Shown: positions 36,501-48,500 of the stretch, in pieces
Layout: every line of letters begins with the position of its first letter
How positions within the stretch are numbered: the first letter of the stretch is position 1
NCBI GenBank assembly: GCA_006937955.1
Contig: SSNP01000017.1
Coordinates: 685,911 to 749,910 of the forward strand
Direction of reading: 5' to 3'
Source of the DNA: Pachypanchax playfairii
Lineage: Eukaryota > Chordata > Actinopteri > Cyprinodontiformes > Aplocheilidae
DNA length: 64,000 bases
The notes under the pieces: model-generated
Databases searched by the model: none
What the model saw: the letters and a program-made list of their open reading frames with translations, nothing else
What the model was told of the DNA's origin: nothing
Position numbers and translations under genes: made by a program

Positions 36501-39500
36501 AGTTACCGTTCCAAACTGGGTTATTACCATCTTAAACATCTGTGAGCTCACAAAATGTAATTTCATTTAATGCAAAAACTGTTTTATAAACTTTTTTATA
36601 CAGTAAATGTTATGCTACATAGGTATTTACATTTAACTCTATAGTTCTATGCAGCAGTGCTAGCTAGCTTTAGCATGTAGTACTGATCAGAACTTGTAAT
36701 ATTCCTTCTGTTAACAACATGTTTCTGTTTTATAGTTTTGATAGGAAAAATGTCATAATAGTTGTCTGTTGTTAAACTTTTCATTCTTTTGGGAAGAAAA
36801 ATAATTTACAATTGTGTGTCAATTTAAATTTCATTAAAATATTTGGAGACAATTTTTCTGTTGCATCTTTTGAAAGATATTTTTTCCCTGCTTTTTTTTA
36901 ACCGGTAAAAAGAACAGGAATGGCTTAAATCAATCTGCTGATGGCTTGAAAGTTGTTTTTACAGATTTAACACAGACACACTATATCACATGTTCATTTC
37001 CTGGATGAGTTTTAAAGTTGGATGGTGGATTTTGGTACATTTGGAAAAAGACTAGCTTGCTATTTTCTTCATTTTCTTAGTGTTTATTCAAATATTTACT
37101 AGAAAACCCCCATAAAGTAGATGCTTCTAAACAAATTCCATCTTAATTTAGACTGGATAGGACTGGTTCAGCTCAATGCAAAAGCTTCTCCCATTTTATT
37201 TATGTTTGAGTTATTTTGGCTCATTTTTACAGCCACATTGTGTTTGATCGAACATGGCTTTACTTTAATGTCAAATCCTGCTTTATTACAGGCATATTTT
37301 CTCCAAATCAGTACAGTTTCTTTCTTAAATGCAATTTTGTGTGCAGTTTCTGTTGCTTATTAACGTCATTCAGATCCTTAATCAGACTTTTTTCTTTGGG
37401 AAAAATTGCTTAACTGCTGCCTCTGGTCATTTTGTGTTCTCCTGCAAGTCTTTCAGAGGCTCAAATGTAGTTTACTAAGTCATGCACAAATATTTTACAC
37501 ATTTCTTATCGCTTATTAGAGCCTAGAGTGAGAAACATGGTTGTTTTTGGAAACGGCAACCAAGCAGATTCCAGGACTGAGGCCTGCTACTGACAAACCA
37601 CATCTCCTCTTTTAAAAAGTGCAATTTGATTAAATCTGCTCTGTTTCAGTCCAGAATCTGTGCAGGCTGAAATGAATAAAGTGGATTAACTGTGTCAAAG
37701 GATAATACAGATTAAACTGGTAAACACAATCACTAAGTGGTGCATATGGTCTGCAGGGGTGGAGTTAAAGCTTTATTTTTCAGACAGAAGAACAAGACAA
37801 AAATATTTGGGTTTTAATTTCAGTATGCACAGTTGGAAAGGTATCTTTAGTTTCTGTTTTACAGTAAAAAAAAATCTGCCCTGATAATGCAAATGATAGT
37901 GCTAATGAAAGCGTTAAGTTATTCAGCTGCTTGTCCTCCGGAGGGAAACGTCAGCATGTCTCTTGATCCTTGAAGCAATCTCCCCCTGGGCGAGAGCCGG
38001 CAGTCATGCTCCAAGATGCAGCCGGCTCAATGAGAGCGGGGGTGGCAGCTGGAGAAAATCCATTCCCAGAGTGAGCGTTCTGCTGAGGCAGGTACGCCGA
38101 CCTTTGAGTCATCTGATAGGTCAACGCTCCTCAGCTTGCCAGGACATCCATGGCATAGCGCCAGACCTGGCGGTGCTCATAGTAAAGCTCATCTGAGCAG
38201 CAGCCAGAGATGATCAATGGAAGTGCTTGCCAGCTCATTTATAGTACAGTATGGCACAAATACTCACCAACAGATGCAGGTGACAGATGACGATGGGACG
38301 ATAAGATGAGGGAAAACTGATGAAAGGGAAGAGGTTTTACCCATGTTCACAGGAGCCATTCAGACTGCTGACGTTGTGTACAGTACAGTAGACCTTAAGC
38401 AGAATTTATTAGTAATCAATTAGTGTTGTTGATCACCTTTATTTGGCACCTGATCATTGTTTGTGAATTTGTCTTGGATGACTTCAGTGCAATGAGCTTT
38501 TCCTGCTTACTCTGCAGTAAATCCGTGCACGAGAGTTTTCCTGCCAAGTGCTTTCCTGCAGCGTTGTGTGTTGAAAGTTGCATTTGTTCCCACTCAGGTG
38601 CCCACGGCGTGAGAGAGGAGCCCCGGTTTGTGACGGCACGCGCTGGAGAGAGCGTGATCCTGGGGTGTGACGTGTCCCCTCCCCTGGATGGCCAGCAGCC
38701 TCCGTATGTGGTGGAGTGGTTTAAGTTTGGAGTGCCTATTCCCTTCTTCATCAACTTCCGCTTCTACCCTCCTCATGTGGATCCAGAGTACACTGGTAAG
38801 GAAAACAGAAACTTTATGGATAAAAGGTTTCATCTACAACTTCTGACGCCATATGAATTATAAAACATGTAGAGCTGAATCAGTATGTTTCTAACATTAC
38901 AGCAGAATTTCATATCACATACTAATAAATCATGGCTACATAAAAGGTCATAGAGACAAACTAAAACCTACTGCTCATGTTGTGGAAAGCATGAACTATT
39001 GTGAAAACTCTCAGCTTCCATATTGATTTAGAATATTTGAGGTCCAGTTTTCACATCACATGGATACATGTATGTTCCTGGTAACTTGAACATACACGCA
39101 TCAGTTTGCTTAGAGCTCCGCCTCCTGTTACCCTCTTGCACTGTTGCCCTCTTGTTAAACTCTCACTGTAAAACATTTTGTTATTGTGTTAGATACTATG
39201 ATTTATTTGAGAGGTTGACCTTAACTTCATCTTTTCATGCTAAATGCATCTTTGAAATTGATATTCAGTGACTAACAAACTTAAAGAAAAACATCATGAA
39301 CGTGCTGGTTAAACGTTTTAAGCAAGATGCAAAATTCAAATGTTTTTGATTAAAAAAACATATATTAGCTACAGAATCTTTCATAGTCCAGTTCATAAAT
39401 TCTAATTTGCTTCTGAAAGGTGCAACGAAAAAAAGCATAAAGTAGTAGTATGATGGGTTATGGGTCTTTACTGTAGAGATACAGGTTTTTCCTTTGATCT

Positions 39501-42500
39501 TTGAACATCATTCATCCCATTTTCAGAAAATCAGAGTAACCGGATTTTTCTACTTGGTAATCAGTTAATTTTGGACAGATTTATTATTTGCAAAATTGCC
39601 AGCATTTTTCTTTTAACTCAACTCTAAAACTTTGAGTGTCTGTCCCTTTAGAACAGAAATTCTGAGCCCAACATTAATTTGAGTTCATTTTAAGTCATTT
39701 CTGTAATGAACCACCAGATGTCTGGATCCCAAAATACACCAGAAACGCAGAAGTCTTAAAGTTTAACATTAGAATGTGTAAAGGTGAATAATGAGCAGGA
39801 TCTCATGTCTCAGACTGGATCTGTGGTTAGTGATATGTTCTACTGGTAAGTAAACAGTTGAACAAGACTCGAGGTTGATTAACCATGTTTAACGGGAAAG
39901 AGCATGGAGATGGAGAACCAGCAGCAGGACCTTGTGGCTGCAGACAGGTAGGTATCTTAACAAGGGGCCAAAGCAGATTCGGCTTGGCTCTAAGGCTACG
40001 TTCAGACTGCAGGCTGAAGTGACCCAAATCTGATTTTTGTTGCCCCTGTGACCTGTATCTGATTTTTTTATGTCAGTCTGAACGACACAGATCCAGTTTT
40101 TTCAAATGCGACCTAGGCCACTTCAGCATGTGGTCCTAAATCCAATATATATCTGATCTTCTGGCATGCGACTTCAGTCTTAACCACCAGGTCACTTCCA
40201 TCCGACCTGTACGTCATCAATACGCAACATACGTGACTATTCTGCATCGAGGAGGCAGAAACGAAAAGTAAACAAAAGTAATGGCAGACGACGCGGAGAA
40301 CATTAATATTTGGGGAGACAGCTCTGTTCAGGCCAAACTCGAAGGGTGTTATCAGAACCGCATGGTTTTTGAAAACATTTCCAAAGAGCAGAGCGCGGGT
40401 TTAAACGAACCTGGCTCCAGTGGCAAAGAGAAATAAAAAGTCTCTGAGCTAAATATGTGTGTGACGTTACTGTTCCCTCTACGTGACACATTCAAGACGC
40501 GTTCACATTCAGGTCGCATTTCACTGGCAATATGAACGACTTCGCAAAAAGATTGGATGCCACAAGAAATTGGAATTGAGCATTAAGACCGTAGTCTAAG
40601 GTAGTGAGTTTATGGGTAAGGCAGAACTGCTTAACCATTAAACATCCACTTCAAACAACTTGTCAGTGATACAGAAAACCAGAGGACAGGCAGAGAGGTC
40701 AGAAACAGAGAGCAGAAACACACAGGTGGTTAGTATCCGGATGGTTCAGAGAACATGATGATCACTGGATTTCAGTGACTAAGCTAGCAGACCATCTGGT
40801 GATGAGGGAATGCAGAATCAGTGTATATGTGCAGATCTGGACAGGTGAAGCTCATGGGCATGATAATCGTACACAGGTGTGCAGCTTGATTACAGAGTGA
40901 ATAGAAAACACAAGACAATAACAAAACATGACAAGATCAGACTGGGTTCATTACAGTTTCATCTTCTCGTTGAATTTATCTCTACTTAGCATCGATTTAA
41001 ACTGCTATTTTAAGCTGCAGTCCACCTTAGCGATGCCATCTAACTATTACAACAGAAACACTAGTTAGTTTCACTTGAACTCTACTGCAAACGTTAGTTG
41101 ATATAGGCAATATAAAGTGTTAAGTGCACCATTAAAGATCTAGTGATGAGCTTTATGTTGAGAACGTTTCTGACATCTAGTTTTCAAGTAGATTGATGTG
41201 TAAATCCTTTAGGATTCAGCAGACTGACCCACAATGTCAGCTCGACCCAAGTGTTTTTCCTCTGGTATCAGTACTTAAGCTGTTTGGGCTTTAAGTATAG
41301 CCCAAGTGTGGCACAGAGGCCTTTATGTTGTGGAGATGAGAACTGGACTGGTGTTTAAACTGCATTTCTGTCCGCGTGTGTTTATGGCATTCAGGCCAGC
41401 ACAGAACTTCTGCTGCGTCTGGGTGAACCGAGGGAAATAACTGGGTCTCAGCATTTTCCCTCTGCATTGTACATGCATGGCTTCCTACACAATCCAGTGA
41501 CAATGCAGCACAGAGTACATGCACTATGCAGTCCATGGAGATACCAAAAAAATCCCACCTGCTTTACCTGTGGAAAAATGTTAAAATCTGTATACCACAG
41601 TACAATCCAGCAAATTCATGCTGAGGTTCAATCACGTTCATCAAATCTTACTTATTGCTCTAATATTTTATTAGATTGCATCATCCTAATCTCCGATTAG
41701 CTGCAAACTTTAAGTCATTTGAGGTTAAAAAGGCAGCAAACATCTGTCCTGCAGTTGGTTGTGGATAACTTTGAAATCTTAGGTTCATCAATTAATTTGA
41801 ATTAGCTTACGTTTTTAGAACTGGATGACATTGTGCACTTGTATAAATTTTCAGTTAAATTGTCACTGACTATTTCCTGAACTTGGCCTTTATACATAAA
41901 GAGAAAGTTCTGTAAAAAGGATTGTATTCATGTTTATTTTTGTTCAGATGTTTGACATTTTAACATGTTGAGAAACTTCCAGAAACTGGAAACGATAATG
42001 CAGATTACACTCAGCTGGGAAACACTTTCTATACCATTTGTTGTGTCAGTGTAAACACATGAAGGCCGTCGTTCTCTCTGAACTAAAACCTCAGAAGTTC
42101 TGATTTTAGTTAATGCCAGTTTCTTCCCCAATATTGTCTTTGACTTAGATTTGTTTTTGGTCTACCAGCTCCTGAGGGAAATATCCTGCTCTTTAGTTGC
42201 TAAATGCTTTGCTACTTTCTCTCGCTAATTATTGTTAGCGCTTGCCTAACTGCTGTTTGGCGCTCGGCAAGCAGCTTTCAGAGGGATTCATAACTTTTAT
42301 GTTGACACTCGTTGCCTGTCACAGCCAAACAGACACTCTGAGAGTAATGAAAGTAAAACGAAACAATAAAGTTGCAGCATAAATAATAAACAGTGATACT
42401 GCAAAGCTCCCCGGTGCTGCTGAGTAGAGCACTTATTTCACATTTGGTTAACTGTTTATGTAAGAAAATTGATTATAGTGGGGCGGCACAATATGAGGAA

Positions 42501-45500
42501 AACATGCAGTTGCAATAGTATTGTTATCTGCATCTGCCGAAAGACACAAAGTGGGTGATCATGTTTTTTGCTCTAGTGTGTATGTGTTCATTTATCAGAC
42601 TGCAAAATATGTTATGAAAGTCTTGAATTACATTCTGCAATGATGACATCAGTTTTAGCCCCTCCCCATTCATTCATTCCTCTCTTCTTTTGTCATCATC
42701 ACATTCACTTTAACATTTGGACAGCTATCATCTATGCTTGATGGGGCAATGAGCATCCTTTTGATTGGTCTGATATCCATGCCCTCCTCCTGTAGCTTAG
42801 ACATCATGGCTGCCCTCTTCCAGTGAGACGTGATGGTATATGACGTTTATATAGTGTCTTTAAAAGGACCGCAAGATTTTATAATGAGGTCAGAAGGTCC
42901 TGTCCTGTTCCACCCTGTTTACAGATTACAAACACCAAGCAGAGGAGGTAATGAGCAGAGAAAAGAAAACAACAGGGGAATTATTTCCTGCATGCAAGTT
43001 TCCAAATGAGGACATGAAAAGTTTTCTGTGTTTATTTGTATGAATTTTGTAAAACGTGTTTGAATATTAATAAATATACAGAAATTCCTCCCTGCTGGCT
43101 TTCCAAGCAGGATCCTAAATGCAAAATTCACATCTCTTGCTGTCTTGGGAACCCTCCTTTTCATTTTGTATTGGCCTCAGTAGACATTCAATCTGCTGAA
43201 GTGTTTCATTGTTTACTTTAACCTCCTCTCTAGCAGCAGGGTTTCAACGAGCAGCACTTTTCAACACTCCACTGCGCTCACTTGGATTCGACTAGTAGGC
43301 GTGTGCCATGTGGCTCCAAGTCCACTGTTGAGGAATTATCAGTGAACAGATGCAACATGAATATGGCCAGTCTCATTACACAGATTAAAGTGTATTTTGG
43401 GGATTGCATGTGCAAAGTGACGCTGGACTCGACTTTATGAGGTGCTCGTTTGGGCCGCTTAATGGGTTCATGTGGTCTCAGAGCTCATTTGGGCTATTCC
43501 CAAGAATTGTTATCACTCAGTATGAATAAAGTTGATGAATAGAGTTCACGTGTAATTATTCGGTCACATAGCTGCTGCACAAACAGATGTGATTATCCAT
43601 GAATGTACTTGTATTTACAAATCCAGACATTTTTAGACTCTGGAGATGAAAGTTTTGATTACAGAAATATTTTCATCATGAACTGAGAAGTTTGTCAAAG
43701 AATATTACATTAGCTCAGACTCCACTCAGACTAGTTACCCACAGATTATTGATTCTGATTTTCAAATCTAAAAGAAGACATTTTCTTGTTGCAACAGCTC
43801 TTATAATTTCCTGCAATGTTAGAAATATGATACATATCTCCTTGCTATCCTGGATCATCTTGCCAGTTTGTCCTGCAGCTATATGGAAATTATTGCATTT
43901 AAAAACATCTATTTTTGTTCTCACTCCAGCAAAGACGCAATCAATAATTCAGATGTTCAGCTTGTGAAATATTTGTGTCAGATCCTGCTGCTTTGGGACA
44001 AGCTGGGAGAAAACTAAATTATAGCTCTTCCCCACCAGGATGAGTAAATTCTCAAATAATTAAACTTCATAAATCATTCCAGGTGACCTCTATCGCTAAT
44101 ACTGTCACGAGACTATAAGTGAATATAAATACTAACATTTTGGATTGCAGTATGTAAGAATTAGACCTTGGTGTCAAATTCAAATCCTGTAGTTCATGTA
44201 GAAAAAAAAAAAGGTCTGCTCTCAGCCACTCACCCCCTCCCCTCCCTGATTTTTCTGCTGGGTTGCCAGTTCTGATGTTGATTCTCGTTTTGTTTCTCTT
44301 GTACTTTTTGGGAATGTCTGATGGTCTATTTGTTCAGCGTTGAGTTTTCCTAAGTGCGTTTGAACGCCCCATCACGTGCAGCTTGGCTGCTAAGTTAGAA
44401 GGATTTGGTGGTTTCTTACTTTTTGCTGCTTGTTGTGGAATTACAGCTGCTTGTGTTGAAGACTTGGCAGCCTTGCAGACCTTGCAGATCTTTACCATCA
44501 GTGCTGAGATGTTGATGGAAGTCGTAAAGAAAAGTTGTAAAGTTACCTGCTTGTACTTGTTTTTAACAGGAGTTTTTTGTGTGGGCAATGCGGCAGAGGG
44601 CTTCACTGTCATGATTGCTATTAGTGAATGGAACCAAATGCAAACAGTGCACTCTCAACACTGACAGTAGTTTAAACTAGGTTTTAATTGAAGGTGGAAA
44701 CAACAAGGAAAAAGGCTGACAGAGCAGCAACTTACATCTCAGGTGAAACGAGGAGGAAGCGAGGTAGAACAACATAATCCAAAAAACATGACGGCAAACC
44801 CAGAAGTAGCAACATAATCCCCGCACAAAGAGCAGAACTGAAACTCTGACTTAAATACACATAGAAACTAATCAACTAAACTTAGAACACCTGAACGGAA
44901 AAACACCAAACTGAGGAGGAACAGAAAACATAATCAAGGTATGAAAACACACAGGGGAAAAACAGGAAGTACAAAAGTTACCAAAATAAAAGCAAAACAG
45001 GAAGATATGTGACAAGGAAGCAAAACTGAACATAGGAGACAAGGAGTGCACGGAGGAGGACAAGAGGAAACACTAACCTCATAATATTCCCATAACAAAA
45101 CACTGAGAGAGAGAAACCAAAACTACACATGAAAACATGAAAATCCAACCAAAACCCCAGAGTCACAACATTCACAAAATATCGCAAAATCATCATTATT
45201 GCAATATCAGAGTTCTTAATATCGATATCACAACGGATCTCTTGGACCAGTGGTCCCCAACCTTTTTATCACCGTGGACCGGTCAATGCTTAACAATTTT
45301 ACCGCGGCCCAGGGGCGCATAAGACATAACCGAGAGAATCCGGTAATTTTTCAAAATAAGGTTTTTCAAAACAAAAGATCGTTCAGACTCAGATGACACA
45401 AAAAACAGAAATATTTAATTATTTCTTGTGCAGCCTGGTACCAATTGACCGGTCCACGGCCCGGAGGTTGGGGACCACTGTCTTGGACTACAGACTACAT

Positions 45501-48500
45501 CCTAACAATCAATTGATCAATACTTAGTTGAGATGGTACAAAAATGTGAATTTATTGCAACTGATGTCTTCAGTGAAATATTCAACAGTCACATCACAAT
45601 TGCACGTTTTTAATATTATTCAATCCTAATGGTTACCATAGAGACCTTAAATGCAGGCTGATATAATGTTATTCAGTAATTGACACAGACGTGTCCCTTT
45701 GCAACTCAAGTGTCAAAAGATGTGAAAAGTTCTATTTCCTTCTCAGGTGTTAATTGATCTCCAGAAAAAGGATGAATCTCTGTTGAATAATGAAACTGTA
45801 GCTAATATTTGGTTACTTTGTCAACATTATGTCTGCTGTCTTTGTCACTTTGCATGTGGCAAAGGTCTGAAAAAGCTTTTGTCTTCTCTGTTTTCACGGG
45901 AGAAAAACGGGTGCTGAGGCTGATCCCTGTCCTTCACGCTACCATGAGACCGCATTCCTCTCTCTTCTTGCTTCCTGTTTGCTGTATTGATTTCCTTATT
46001 GCAAAAAAAAAGACTTTTTGAATTTCTTTTGTTTTTAGCCTCAGTTATGATGGCAGTTCCTATAAGTTCAGTATTTTTTTATTGCATTGAGGTTGCTGGT
46101 AGAGCAATTTCAGCCCACTTTCAATGCCAATATATTTGCCTGACAGTCACTTTGAAGTGACAGAAAGCTGCACTTACAGTACATCTACACTTCAAAGTTT
46201 GGAAAAAATGCCCTCATTTTTGAACACTTGTCAGACAGAACAGAAGCGAATGTTTTAGTCTGTTGGGCTGTCAGAGGCAGCCGTGTGAGCAGCGGGTTGG
46301 AGGCTTGAAGACAGACAGCTCAGCAGCTGAAGATTTCACCGAGCCCGTTTTCCTTAACGTCTCTCATCCCTAGTGATTTCCTCTTTTTAGAATTCCAATT
46401 TATCCTCAGCCTTGAAGTGGGAAGAGGTGGGGATGTAGCGGTTGTAGAAGAAAAATGATTTCTGTGATGTAGAGGACCCGTATTTTTCCAATGCAACATC
46501 AAATACTTTATATTAATTCAAATAAAGGTGTCGGTCCAAGACAGTTTCATGTATGAATCCTAATTTTAAAGTTGCATTCGTATTTAAACTTCATGAGGTT
46601 CAATCAGTGAAAGAGTTTGTGAAAAGCCAGTTTGGAGAAACAGTTTGTTCTGATTGTACAGAAAATCTGAAATCTACTTTAAAATATGATAGCTGTTCAT
46701 TCCAGCAGGAAGTCCTGCTGCAGATATCTGCCATGTAATACAAATTTGATGATGGTATAAAGGTTTGTTCATGTTTTCATAAACCGATATCACATTTTTG
46801 ACATTGGAGTCATTTTAAGATAAACGAACCAGAATAAAAATCAGTTCTGGGGAGTTTGAATGTTTTTATTTTCTAACTTACGAGCTAAAAGGTAAAATAA
46901 AAGCTGTGTGTTTATCCGAAGAATTACACACTAGAATAAAAAAGATGACGTCTGCTTAAAATTCTGTAATTTTGTTATTCTTGTGTGGTCGGATATCCAA
47001 AACCTTTGCAGCATGATTGTGCATATTGTATATAAATGTTAACACATTTAACACACCTCTCCATGTGCAGGTAGAGCCTCTCTGCACGGGAAAGCCTCCC
47101 TGCAGATCGACCCAGTGCGCTCTGAGGACCAGGGCTGGTACGAGTGCCGGGTCCTGATGCTGGAGCAACAGTACGACACCTTCCACAACGGCAGCTGGGT
47201 GCACCTCACTGTCAACGGTGAGTCATCAGACCAGGAACATTAGTGTTTGTGGGTGTAAATTAAATAAATAAATACATAAAAGGCTTAACAGACACCTACA
47301 CCTGAGGATTAACAACACATATCTGCCTAATTTACAACAAACTAAAATAAATTATATATAATAATGTTTTTGACTTATATAATTTCCCTCTTTTAACATT
47401 TTAATGTTTTAACTTGAAGACTTTTCTTGAATAAATGTACTTATTTTTTAATGATATCATTATTTTTTATTTATTTTTTTAAACTTTTATTATAGGTTCT
47501 TCATATTTTTTATTAAAATCATTATTTTTTAGCTTTGGTTTTATATAATACCTGAAACCCTAACACTTGAAACATGTTGCTGTTTCAATGAAGAACATGA
47601 TGTGACAGAACACTGTGTTACATCACGAGTGCAGCTCTGTTTTTTGCCCTTTTTTATATTTTTTTTGATCGCCTCGGGTAAAGAGGACTGAGAGGCTGGT
47701 TAGAGTAGGATTGATTGTGGCTAGTTTCAGGCGGTTCCGGCAGGGATCGTCTTTGATAGTCTGAGAGCTATCAAACTGATGACCAGGCGGAAAAAAAATC
47801 TGCACCTTTGCATTTCCCAGGAATGCCCCAGTGGCTCAGAGACTCCTGTGTGAAGTGTCTTCACAGTCTTGCAGAGCATCACAGACGCTGATGCGCTTGT
47901 CTTATAGGGATCCTTTAAAGGACTAATCATGTATGTTTGCAGAATCCTGTGAATAAACTGCAACACGAATTCTAATTTTGTCAATTTTCATTTCTTAGTT
48001 ATAGAAACAAAAAAGTCGGATTTAAAATGAGGATTTTCTCGGTGCCGTTAAAAGAACTTAGAGAGCAAATGACTGTCTAACTCAGACACATCTATATTTT
48101 TGGTCTGTGAACATGTGAGTGCTGTGTGAAACTCATGCATATTTGATGTGATCGTGCACATGTTTTACAGCAACTGCGATTTTCCAACTTGAAGAATGAT
48201 CACAGGCCACAGTGTGTATACAACTGAACCGTTTAGAGCGTGCGTTGCACAGCATCATCACTGTGGAATGGAAATGCTGATGTGTTTAAATGACAGATTT
48301 TCTATAAATTTATGGATTAACACACAAGAAATTCCTTTCTGCTCAGTATTCTGTGCTGGACCAGCATTACATGTGTTTGTATGGAAGATATAAACATTTC
48401 TTTGGAGTCTTGACATCTATCAAAGGAGTTCCGACATCATTTTCCTCTAAATGGGTGTCTTTGAAGGAAGCAGGTGCCGTTTTCGTCTGGCTCAGACACT

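Larger units (their letters stand above)
24553..38597 (+). other. igsf9b: igsf9b intron 1
   Basis: A 14-kb intron. It holds a GT microsatellite (about 24868-24901), a TTAA MITE (30461), a MITE-like element (31388), a hAT-like end (33081), an old dispersed repeat (about 33990 and 36410), and two GC-rich blocks at 28590-28800 and 37925-38230 that repeats do not explain. No additional coding exon recognised. Confidence 0.8.
38796..47070 (+). other. igsf9b: igsf9b intron 2
   Basis: 8.3 kb. Contains a Harbinger-type MITE (39994-40596), a hAT MITE (45248-45480), a probable hAT end GGGCGGCACAATATGAGG near 42482, and a purine-biased, repeat-like stretch at about 44700-45170. No extra IGSF9B exon seen. 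Confidence 0.75.
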
